NCBI RefSeq assembly: GCF_040784935.1
Contig: NZ_CP160680.1
Span: 3,008,501-3,072,500, forward strand
DNA: 64,000 bases
Reading direction: 5' to 3'
Source: Lewinella sp. LCG006
GTDB taxonomy: Bacteria; Bacteroidota; Bacteroidia; Chitinophagales; Saprospiraceae
Of the stretch, positions 26,205-34,014 are shown piece after piece. The notes below the pieces were generated by a model. The model had not been told where the DNA came from and did no database searches. It saw nothing but the letters and a program-made list of their open reading frames with translations. The position numbers were made by a program, and so were the translations under genes. How positions within the stretch are numbered: the stretch's first letter is position 1; every line of letters begins with the position of its first letter.

Positions 26205-27179
26205 CTATCCTCCGTGATATTCCATATTTGGTAATTTTTCTTTTCTGATCAGGAAGCGATTGAACCATTCAATGGTTTCCATTTGCCGTTCTTCACGGTA
26301 TTCTGAAATGCTATGATCCCCACCTTCGTATAGAATCAGCCGGTAAGGGACCCGGTATTTGCTGAGTTCCATGGCCAGTAACAGAGAGTTTTCGGCTCTT
26401 ACCCGCCAATCTGATGTTCCATGCAAGATCAGTATTGGGACATCCTTGGGGAACCGGTCAGCCCATTTAATGGCAGACCTTTTGTTAAGTGCCGCCGTAC
26501 GGCTAATCTTATAGTCCGGCATTAAATCCGCATATACTTCCAATTCCATTTCCGGCCGGTTCTGACCGTTCAAAAACAGATCGGAAGGCGCTCCGCCCAC
26601 TACAACCGCCTTGACCTTGTCGGTCCTGATCAAGGTCATATAAGACATCATTCCCCCCCGGCTCCAGCCGAACATTCCTACCGAGGAGGTATCGATTTCG
26701 GGAAAGCTATGGAGTATACTGATTAGGTTAACGACGTGGTCCACGTCCTCCCCTCCAAATTCATCTTTCACTTCGCCGTTGCTTTCGTCTTTATAATTAC
26801 AGGCTATAACTGCATATCCGCTTTCCACCAACTTGCCAAATTTCCGTGGTACTTGCTCTGCGTTGAATGGATAGTATTTCGCGCTGCCTCCATCATTCCA
26901 CAATATTGTCGGATTATTGGTCAGATTTTCCGGAACGGCCAGATAACCGTTAACTTTTTTAGTATTGCTCAAAAATGTGAAATGGTAGTACTTGATTCCT
27001 TTCCCTCTGGCATAGTCCGATTCTGCGGAATTCAATTCGCTTTCGGAAAACTCCCATCTTTCCAATAGTTGATTTTGATTGGTCTGACCGTGAGTCATAT
27101 TTAATAGGAAAGTAAAAACAACAACAAATGATGTGATACGGGGGACTTGTTTCATTCTTTGGTAAAAAATAGTCATCAT
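26205..27179 (-). CDS. Exported alpha/beta hydrolase of the S9 (prolyl oligopeptidase) type
   Basis: 324 residues. A start at 27155 (MKQVPRITSFVVVFTFLLNM, then THGQ) gives an equally good or better signal peptide than the ATG at 27179. The hydrolase core has VNGYLAVP, NDGGSAKYYPF (oxyanion region), the nucleophile S173 in GWSRGG, D257 in HGTSDWRV and H289 in EGGDHSI. This is the catalytic domain of S9-type peptidases/dienelactone hydrolase-like enzymes without the N-terminal propeller. It is the first gene of the minus-strand operon with two amidohydrolases and the M61-like gene; together they suggest periplasmic peptide or amide breakdown. The group II intron remnant begins 13 bp upstream of its start, so its original promoter may have been displaced. 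Confidence 0.85.
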   Translation of the reverse strand: MMTIFYQRMKQVPRITSFVVVFTFLLNMTHGQTNQNQLLERWEFSESELNSAESDYARGKGIKYYHFTFLSNTKKVNGYLAVPENLTNNPTILWNDGGSAKYYPFNAEQVPRKFGKLVESGYAVIACNYKDESNGEVKDEFGGEDVDHVVNLISILHSFPEIDTSSVGMFGWSRGGMMSYMTLIRTDKVKAVVVGGAPSDLFLNGQNRPEMELEVYADLMPDYKISRTAALNKRSAIKWADRFPKDVPILILHGTSDWRVRAENSLLLAMELSKYRVPYRLILYEGGDHSISEYREERQMETIEWFNRFLIRKEKLPNMEYHGG

Positions 27180-27192
27180 TGTTTAATTTGTT

Positions 27193-27594
27193 GTAATGAA
27201 GCCCTACTCGAACCAAGGCGACGTGCGTAGCGGAGAATGGATGTCCTAGGCAAAGTGTGTGCCTGGAATGCTCGTGCATTGCTTTAAAGATAGCGATTTA
27301 TCTTGGTAGTGCAAGTCCACCGATGGCGAGAACATCTATTCGTGTGCAAAATGTGCTAGACCAGATACCGATTCCTGGTTACGCTTTCGTAAGGGAGGCT
27401 GGACTATCGCATAAGTGCCTATCATGCGTACAACGGTGCGGCGAAACACCTTGCTACACAGTGCTACCAATCCATTGCCAAGTATTACGAACAGATTTTC
27501 CATGGTTCACGAACCGCTTAGTTCAGCCTGTCCCGCACTTTCTGGTGTGAGAGGGATAATGAGCAGCAAATCGCTGCTCATTACCCTACTTGAT
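27193..27594 (+). mobile_element. Group II intron remnant 1 (internally deleted, domain V decayed)
   Basis: About 402 nt. Its first 180 nt match the 5' RNA part of the intron at 28693 (for example GTGTGTGCC, TAGTGCAAGTCCACCGATGG versus TGGTGAAAGTCCACTGGTAG). It then jumps to the C-terminal coding end and 3' domains (AAGTATTACGAACAGATTTT, TTCACGAACCGCTTAG). Most of the reverse-transcriptase gene is missing. Domain V no longer pairs (CCGCTTAG faces ACTTTCTGG), while the domain VI stem GAGCAGC/GCTGCTC and the end ACCCTACTTGAT are intact. The 5' exon ends TTTGTT and the 3' exon begins TAGGC. It is dead as a ribozyme. Confidence 0.75.
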
Positions 27595-27614
27595 TAGGCA
27601 CAGCATTTATTTTT

Positions 27615-28651
27615 CTACCACTCATTCATTTCTATCAATGCAATATCAACGTCAGGGTAGTCAAATTTTTCCACTAATTCTTTATGAGTAAATGTTCGAT
27701 TAAATGGGTCTAGAAAGTCACAAAGAAGATTTTCTAATGCGACGAATTGGTCTCTATCAAAACCTGACAACACTTGGCTTACTTTATGGATACAGTATTG
27801 AGAACCAACAGATCCTGCCTCTTGCCAACCCGAATTGTAACTTAAGATCGCCTTCAGGCTTACATAAAAACCAAACAAAAAACGATAAATCATTCTTAGA
27901 TCTCCTGGTTTTACTCCTTTTTGATCAGTAAATCTACGGAGAGCAGCAGTGAATCGTTCGTTATTTCCACAAATAATATCTATATCCTCCTTGATTATTT
28001 CTGATAATTTCTCATTAGAATAGTCAGCTCGATTATTGACAAATCCACCGGACCTTAATTCTTCTATTGTGCAATCAAGTTCCAATGCTTTCATTAATGA
28101 TTCTAGTATTAACTGCTTCGCGTCATAATTCTTACTCTTCGGATAATCGGAAGCCTCTAATTCTTTTATTCTCGTAATATCCGACTGCCATTTAAGAAAA
28201 TTGTGAAGTAACGATTTAGCCGTATAACTCCGAGGGAAAATCCCTAAATCACCTACACCAACACCAATAAATAAGTTTTTTCGATAATCCCTTTCACAAT
28301 AGATTCCCGGCTCATTATAAAAGTAAAACTCAGTTCCCATTCGCTTTTCTTTTGAATGGGGGGGGCGAAGAATCGCTCAAGGTCAGATACTGTACATATA
28401 CCCAAATTATCTAGTAGCACTCTTGTCAGAAAAATTCCGATAATTATTGGGGTTTCTTCACTCTTTATTGTCAATCTCAGTCCATTCTTTGAAAGAAATA
28501 CTTTTTTACTAGTTCCTTTAATCAATTCGTCACTTGTAGAGCTTTGACATTCATTTAAATCGCGACCTATCATATAACCAAGAAAATCAAGCGTTTTAAG
28601 TCCCTCAACACCTTTACTTCTCAATAGATCTTCTCTCAGCCTTTCTATCAT
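27615..28651 (-). pseudogene. Orphan gene split by a frameshift in an 8-G run
   Basis: Two overlapping minus-strand frames (28253-28651 and 27615-28340) together read as one protein of about 345 residues if one base is added to the run of eight G (28358-28365; C on the coding strand). The repaired join reads ERFFAPPHSKEKRMGTEFYF. The protein has no signal peptide or TM segment and shows mixed helix/strand content (FLGYMIGRDLNE, LRMIYRFLFGFYVSLKAIL). I do not recognise the family. It is AT-rich and flanked on both sides by related group II intron remnants. A true frameshift, a slip-prone contingency tract, or a sequencing error in the homopolymer are all possible. Confidence 0.65.
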
Positions 28652-28977
28652 TGGTCTAAGCCAGTTTTGGGTAAGTAATATTTTTTCAAGTTGTGCCTAA
28701 CTCGGGCTTGGGCGCAGGCCGAGGCACGAGGCTTATCGCACAAGCTTTGTGTGTGCCCTGAATGCACTCATGTTCGCTAAAGGTAGCGAAGATTTCCAAG
28801 TGGTGAAAGTCCACTGGTAGCGAGTTGGTGAAGCTCCCTAGCAAGTCGCAAGGGCGCGTGAGGCGACTCTGGGTCTAAAGCCTGCCTGCCCGCTCGTGCC
28901 TCGCGGCCGAGCAGGCAGGTAAGCGGGACTGCAAATACTGGTACGGACGAACGGAATCGTATAAGAGGCTGTTCAGG

Positions 28978-29880
28978 GTGGTCGAGGCAGCATCCCGAAG
29001 TGAATTCGGGATCAAAGGCCGTAGCCAACAAACCCTGAGTAGTAGATACGGCCGCGATCAGTGGAAGGACCCGGTATTACTGGGACTGATTCACAGCTTC
29101 CTCAAAGCGGGTTTGTTATTGGGTGGTTTGATCTCAACAAGGGACAAAGGCACGCCGCAGGGCGGGCCACTTAGCCCTTTGTTGTCCAATATTCTGCTCG
29201 ACGAACTCGACCGGGAACTGAGTCGACGCGGGCACCGATTCGTGCGCTATGCCGACGATTGCAGTATTTTTCTGAAATCGCCACGTGCAGCACGACGAGT
29301 GCTCCACTCGATCACCCGTTTTATTGAGGGGGCGCTCCGATTGCGTGTCAACGGGGAGAAAACGACGATTTGCCGTCCCGTTCACTTCGAACTACTTGGG
29401 TACGCCTTCGTATCCACTTATAAGAAGGGAGAACGGGGAAAGTACGACCTGCGAGTAGCCCGGAAATCCTGGCAACGGCTAAAGATGAAAATCAAAGCCA
29501 TTACTCGTAAGACGACTCCGGCGAGTCTGGAAGAACGCATTGAGCGTCTCAACTCCCTAATGTATGGCTGGGTGGGATATTTTCAAATGGGCAAAATCTG
29601 GGGCAAATTGCGCGAACTTGATGCCTGGGTCAGGAATCGACTGCGCTATTGCATTTGGAAGGCCTGGAAGAAGCCCAACCGCCGAATGCGCGCATTCCGG
29701 CAGCTTGGTGTAGAATCAGGAATCGCCTACTCCTGGTCACGCTCCCGAATGGGAGGCTGGGCTATCGCCCAATCGCCCATCATGCGTACCACGGTAACGG
29801 TGGAACGCCTTGCTAAGCGGGGTTACCAATCCTTTACCAAGTATTACGAACAAATTTTCCATGATTCACGAACCGCTTAG
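28978..29880 (+). pseudogene. Truncated group II intron reverse transcriptase/maturase
   Basis: 300 codons from a GTG, which is probably not a real start. The frame enters the RT domain at about block 3 (LIHSFLKAGLLLGGLIS), then KGTPQGGPLSPLLSNILLDE (block 4) and the catalytic YADD at residues 91-94. RT blocks 6-7, the thumb/X maturase region (SLMYGWVGYFQMGKIWGKLR) and the C-terminal end HDSRTA follow. Blocks 0-2 with the first catalytic Asp are absent, so no active enzyme can be made. The stop codon lies inside domain V, as usual for class C introns. Confidence 0.85.
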
Positions 29881-29952
29881 TACGAGGTCCGTACGCTAAG
29901 TGGTGTGAGAGGGATAATGAGCAGCAAATCGCTGCTCATTACCCTACTCGAT
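29870..29952 (+). ncRNA. Group II intron domains V and VI
   Basis: Domain V: GAACCGCTTAG pairs with CTAAGTGG around TACGAGGTCCGTACG (29870-29907). Domain VI: GATAATGAGCAGC and GCTGCTCATTACC with an AAATC loop (29911-29944), followed by CTACTCGAT as the 3' end. Both helices are intact here, whereas domain V is destroyed in remnant 1. Confidence 0.75.
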
Positions 29953-30028
29953 TATGCCCAGTTACCTTTTTTATACACTATCATTTTTTCATCACTCTGA
30001 TGCAGAGTCAATAGTATATCACTATAAA

Positions 30029-31117
30029 CTACACAAAAATCTTAGTCAAGAAATAAGCGAGAAGTGGTGATATTAAGGCTATGCTAGTACTCATATCGTG
30101 TAAAAAAGATTCTTCGGATCGAAGTTTACTATTTAACGCAGTATAAGATTGAAGCCATTTTTCTCCGTCTCCTATTTCATATGATAAAAATGAAAATATT
30201 TTCACACGAATACTATGTTGGAAAAAGAGAATTGGTATGTACATCAACACGATAAATATTGTCAAGACAATTGCTTGAATCAACATCATATCATACGGGA
30301 AAATATCAAACATTGCAGGTAATTCACCTATAATTGACTCCCTAAATGCTTCACCAAACACCCAAGATGTAAAAACTACCGAAGATGAAACAAATATTCC
30401 CATTACTCCGAGTAGTACTAATGTGTTTCTTCTAGCTTCCATATAGAGGGAAATTAAGCCTGTATGGTCAAGGTCATTAGTTTTACCAGGTCGTAGAATT
30501 GCATAGTAACTTAATAAGCTTATTCCCCCTATTATAATCAATGCATACAGGGGATAAATAGACTCAAAAACAACGCTTGAATCCCTAATAAAGAGATTAG
30601 TCTTGTCAATAAAGGTGGTAAAAGATGTTAGAAGCTCTGTTTGGTATGGAAGATAAATAAAAACATAAAGCATTAATCCAGTTGTTACCATTGATAACAT
30701 AAAGGTGCCTATGGATATGTTGTATCTCTTATAGAGCATATACAGCTTAATTCCTAAGGCAATGGACAAAGACAGGGAAATCGAAAAAACGAAAGCTAGC
30801 ATGAAAATAAGCAATAACAACTTCGGCCTGAGGTTCAATAATAAGTTATTGTCTTTATTTAGGTTCAAACCTCTATCGCTCTCAACAAATTGAAACTGTG
30901 AATAATCATAGATCTGAACAGTATCTATCAACACACTGTCTTTTAATATCAGCACCTCTCTCGTATTCGGCCCTGGATTTAGTGAGCTTAATAAGTTTTT
31001 AGACCAAAAAAGAAATGCTGTCACTGTTACTCCAATCAATAGAAGGTAAAGAATATGAGTTTCCTTTGTAAGGTATTCAACCACGCGATGGATTGCTTGC
31101 AACAACTTTTTGATCAT
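30029..31117 (-). CDS. Polytopic membrane protein, function unknown
   Basis: 362 residues with about seven hydrophobic segments (near 22-40, 97-122, 137-157, 188-208, 233-250, 280-305 and 342-361). The first loop after TM1 contains a Leu/Asp-rich stretch (REVLILKDSVLIDTVQIYD) likely outside the membrane. No enzyme or transporter motif was recognised. The region is AT-rich compared with the housekeeping genes. It lies between the 3' exon of intron remnant 2 and the attC-like palindrome at 31148-31278, in the same direction as the other orphan genes. Taken with those features it looks like a captured accessory gene; that is inference. Confidence 0.7.
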   Translation of the reverse strand: MIKKLLQAIHRVVEYLTKETHILYLLLIGVTVTAFLFWSKNLLSSLNPGPNTREVLILKDSVLIDTVQIYDYSQFQFVESDRGLNLNKDNNLLLNLRPKLLLLIFMLAFVFSISLSLSIALGIKLYMLYKRYNISIGTFMLSMVTTGLMLYVFIYLPYQTELLTSFTTFIDKTNLFIRDSSVVFESIYPLYALIIIGGISLLSYYAILRPGKTNDLDHTGLISLYMEARRNTLVLLGVMGIFVSSSVVFTSWVFGEAFRESIIGELPAMFDIFPYDMMLIQAIVLTIFIVLMYIPILFFQHSIRVKIFSFLSYEIGDGEKWLQSYTALNSKLRSEESFLHDMSTSIALISPLLAYFLTKIFV

Positions 31118-31147
31118 GGATTACCTAGATTTACTTTTTTTGATTGG

Positions 31148-31278
31148 GCATAACGTCTCGGTGCCGCGCAGTGTCCGCCTTCACCAACGTTGCTACATGG
31201 TTTTAACGTGACCAATTTAGGGCTTTTCACTCGAAGAATCAACGTTGTGGCGGCATTGACGCGGCAGCATTGTTGGGC
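31148..31278 (-). other. attC-like imperfect palindrome (integron recombination-site-like)
   Basis: On the minus strand, 12 bp after the stop of the 31290-32186 gene, the sequence begins GCCCAAC (fits RYYYAAC). It ends 131 nt later with GTTATGC, a near match to GTTRRRY. The arms GCTGCCGCGTCAATGCCGCC and GGCGGACACTGCGCGGCACC are complementary with bulges and unpaired bases, and an inner pair CAACGTTG/CAACGTTG brackets the loop. Length, ends, asymmetric pairing and position right after a gene all suit an attC site. A 60-codon frame runs across it but is probably spurious. No integron integrase is present in the window. Confidence 0.5.
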
Positions 31279-31289
31279 GAATAACAATT

Positions 31290-32186
31290 TTACCATTCGA
31301 TAGCCTCATTATAATTAGCTCCCTTTACAGTATCAAGCGAATTCATTTTTGAGATTGTCCATTCTTGATTACAATCAGATATTACTTCATTATAATTATC
31401 TATTAGTTGTATTAATTTTTTGAAGTGTTTCTTAAAATTTTCATATTCAATATCTGATATTTTGTTGATTGAAGTAAAGCGTTTGTTTTCAGAGTTGCTA
31501 TCAATTGAACTTGATACTTTTACTTCAGAAAGCATTTTTTGAATTGTAAAAACACTAAACATAAATGAACTACCTCCAAAATGTTCAATTAATTCTAAAT
31601 CTTTAATGTGCAACTTAGAACCATACTTTGCAATAACATCTTGAAATTTCCCCGCTACTTCTTCGAATTTACTAGCATAGTATTCTGCATTTGTTGTTTT
31701 CTCATCTAAAAGGGTGGCAAAATTAAATGAAGCGGCCTTATTATAAAAATCTCTTGACATAAAGAACGAGTTAAATGAATTATATTTATTCTCATCTATT
31801 TTTTCTTTATATCCATTTTGGGGACCATTGTAAATATATAACCAAAACGTACAATATGCTCTAATTGGTTGTTTACACATTTTATAAGCTAATTTTCGAT
31901 ATAACGCTTCCTCCCTTAATTGAAAATAATTATAAACTCTATCAACAATTATTAATGTAATTAATATTCCAATTATTTCGGTTATTGACCCTCCTAAATA
32001 ATCATGATTTAAACCAATTACATCAATCCAAATCAAATTAATTAATAAAAACAAAATTGATGACAATACAAAAATTCGTCCAAATCTGGATGTTTCCTCA
32101 ATATTTCTTTTCAAAATTTTCCAAAGACCAATCATGAAAACAGATTGCATTAGAAGAATAAGAAGTAGGATAATTAAAGCATACAT
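31290..32186 (-). CDS. Membrane-anchored orphan protein (3 TM plus cytosolic domain)
   Basis: 298 residues. Three N-terminal hydrophobic segments (about 2-22, 38-58 and 68-84) are followed by a soluble, helical, Lys/Asn/Ser-rich domain (about 90-298) with DFYNKAASFNFATLL and YENFKKHFKKLIQLIDNYNE. No recognised motif; no signal for secretion. Strongly AT-rich with many Asn, Ile and Lys codons, unlike the neighbours outside the island, which suggests transfer. The attC-like palindrome follows it directly, matching a gene-cassette arrangement. A membrane-tethered sensor or defence function would be a guess. Confidence 0.65.
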   Translation of the reverse strand: MYALIILLLILLMQSVFMIGLWKILKRNIEETSRFGRIFVLSSILFLLINLIWIDVIGLNHDYLGGSITEIIGILITLIIVDRVYNYFQLREEALYRKLAYKMCKQPIRAYCTFWLYIYNGPQNGYKEKIDENKYNSFNSFFMSRDFYNKAASFNFATLLDEKTTNAEYYASKFEEVAGKFQDVIAKYGSKLHIKDLELIEHFGGSSFMFSVFTIQKMLSEVKVSSSIDSNSENKRFTSINKISDIEYENFKKHFKKLIQLIDNYNEVISDCNQEWTISKMNSLDTVKGANYNEAIEW

Positions 32187-32530
32187 ATAATTCGTTAATT
32201 TTCAATTACTTAATGTTATTCCTGTCCAAAAACATCATTAATTTAATCTAATTCACTTAGGTTTAAAATCACAGGGTAATCACAGAATTCACAATCAAAA
32301 AATTCTCAAAACATCAAAAATACTAACCCTTGAGTTTAAACAGATCAAACAACGCGCTGATTTTTTGCTTTTCAGCAAATTCAAACATGACTTTTCTTGC
32401 TAAAAAAAGCTGCTTCTTACCTACTTAAATTTTAGTATACTATTTTCTCGTCTATGTGTAAATTGAACTGAACATGCTACTGTTTATTCATAACTGTACC
32501 TAAATATTTGAAATTTCACCCGCAGGTTTC
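32187..32530. other. AT-rich intergenic region, nothing recognised
   Basis: About 340 bp upstream of the orphan membrane-protein gene. No convincing reading frame, promoter of the TAnnTTTG type, hairpin or repeat was found. It presumably holds the promoter of the minus-strand orphan gene. Confidence 0.5.
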
Positions 32531-32625
32531 GCCCAACGATAAGCCCTGCATCCGCCGTTCAACGATAAGCCCTGCATCCGCCGTTCCGGCCTCAAGCCGG
32601 GATGGCGGATGCAGGGAAGTTGAAC
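32531..32625. repeat. Duplicated attC-like palindrome abutting the IS91 element
   Basis: GCCCAACGATAAGCCCTGCA is followed by a second near-identical unit beginning GTTCAACGATAAGCCC. From that unit a strong palindrome forms: GTTCAAC, CCCTGCATCCGCC, CCGGC, then GCCGG, GGCGGATGCAGGG and GTTGAAC, with a bulge of unequal size on the two sides (GATAAG against AA). The ends fit RYYYAAC/GTTRRRY, as in attC sites. The last four bases GAAC (GTTC on the other strand) mark the insertion point of the IS91-like element. Confidence 0.5.
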
Positions 32626-32797
32626 GATGCCGCCGGCTTTTACTATGGGCTTTCTATTCTTTCCGCATATCCTTTTCAGGCTTCCTGCTCACTTGATGCC
32701 AGGCTAAATATAGGATTTTTTGGGATTTTCCGGTCGTCGTTTTGGTGGAACACTATTTGGTTTCATCCAGAGCATAACTCTCCCAGCTCTGTGATGA

Positions 32798-34014
32798 TCA
32801 CAAAGTCGGTGTCGTGGGTTTTAGCTGTTGAAGATCGGATCTGCGGATGAGTCTTGGCGGTGCTCGGGACCCTACTTTGGGGATCAAGTGATCGACGACC
32901 AGTAAGTGACCAGACTTACAGTCGGGACACAGCCGGGGATCCTGGCCCGTCACTTCTATAAGTAGTTCGATCCAACTCTTCTTGGCCGACGGTTGATACC
33001 TGCGCCCCAGCAACCGATGGCACAGCTGGAGCCGGCGACTACGATTCCTGATGGCCAGTAAGCCGTAATAGCGGACTTTGCAAAAGCCTGCCGGAAGTAC
33101 GTGTTGTAAAAAGCGACGGATGAACTCTTCGCTTGCTAAATCCATCACTTTACTACGGTTATTATCGGCGTAGTCGCGGTAGCGAAAACGTACGCGGTCA
33201 TTGCTCATGTCGATCAGACGGTCGTTGCTAATCGCAATGCGTTTTATATAACGACCTAGGTAGTTCAACAGCTTACCCGGTCCCGCAAACGGTTCCTTGG
33301 TGTATACCACCCAGTCTTTGGCCATCGCTGCATCCAGAATATTCCTCAGCGAGGTACCCGGTGGCAAGACCAACTCCTTGTTGGTATAGCGTTGGCGCAA
33401 AGCCGCCACCAGTCGCCCACGGAAGAGGCGGGATAAGGCTTTGACTGGCACCAGGTAGTTCTTGTATTTGGGTCTCCGCCAACGTTGGTCATCGAAGCTC
33501 AGCCCGCCGGCCGGCACCAGCGCGTGTACGTGAGGGTGATAATGTAGGTTCTGACCCCAAGTATGCAATACCGCTAGCATCCCAGGTCGGGCACCCAGGT
33601 ATTTCTCCTCCGCACACAGTGTTCGCAAGGCCGACCAGGCCTGGCCGAACAGGCCTGGCCGAACAGCTCACTGTAGCCCACCCGCTCGTTGTAGCGCAGT
33701 AAATCGTGTAGCGCAGGAGGAACCGTAAAGACCAAATGATAATGCTGGACTGGCAGCAACTCCGCCCGCCGCTTATCCAGCCACTGTTCGCGGGCCAGCG
33801 ACTGGCACTTCGGGCAATGACGATCACGGCAACTGTTGTAAAACACTTTGGTCACTCCGCATTCATTGCACACCGAGACGTGGCCGCCCAAGTCTGCCGT
33901 ACGGCATTTGGTCAACGCGCCGATGACACGGGACTGCTGAGCACTCAATTTGTGCTTTCTTGCGTACTGCTCCCCGTAGCGATTTAGGATATCGGCGACC
34001 TCCAGCCTAGCCAC
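32798..34014 (-). pseudogene. IS91-family Y2 (HUH) transposase, broken by a 14-bp duplication
   Basis: Two frames (33574-34014 and 32798-33628) form one transposase. The first half has the zinc-binding domain (CNECG, CRDRHCPKCQ) and HYHLVFTVPPALHDLL. The second half has YLGARPGMLAVLHTWGQNL, the HUH motif in HYHPHVHALVP, and the Y2 motif YLGRY. Removing one unit of the tandem 14-bp repeat at 33637-33664 restores SELFGQAWSALRTLCAEEKY and a single frame of 400 codons, the usual size. The frame is otherwise clean, so the inactivation looks recent. Rolling-circle transposition would now need a transposase in trans. Confidence 0.9.
33637..33664. repeat. Perfect 14-bp tandem duplication that frameshifts the transposase
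   Basis: AGGCCTGGCCGAAC occurs twice without a gap (33637-33650, 33651-33664). Because 14 is not a multiple of three, the duplication shifts the frame. The unit contains the near-palindrome AGGCCTGGCC, which may promote slippage. Confidence 0.9.

Larger units (their letters stand above)
28693..29952 (+). mobile_element. Group II intron remnant 2 with truncated maturase
   Basis: About 1260 nt. It starts GTGCC, close to the GUGYG consensus, runs through GC-rich domain I-IV sequence, encodes a 5'-truncated reverse transcriptase/maturase, and ends with intact domain V and domain VI hairpins (29870-29952), finishing CTACTCGAT. The layout and lack of an endonuclease domain suit bacterial class C. 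The 5' exon ends TCAAGTT and the 3' exon begins TATGCCC. Bacterial class C introns are about 1.8-2 kb, so several hundred bases of the coding part are gone. A CCTGCCTG hairpin (28881-28919) is inserted or nested in the RNA part. Confidence 0.8.

Noticed and set aside
28978-29880. Group II intron maturase as a functional gene
   Set aside because: RT blocks 0-2 are absent and the GTG start is arbitrary, so no active reverse transcriptase can be made.
31114-31296. 60-codon minus-strand frame with several cysteines
   Set aside because: It runs straight across the attC-like palindrome and overlaps the ends of both neighbours. It has no support apart from being open.
32508-32850. Plus-strand small frames left of the IS91 transposase
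   Set aside because: They cross the duplicated palindrome and the oriIS side of the IS; composition and overlap argue against coding.
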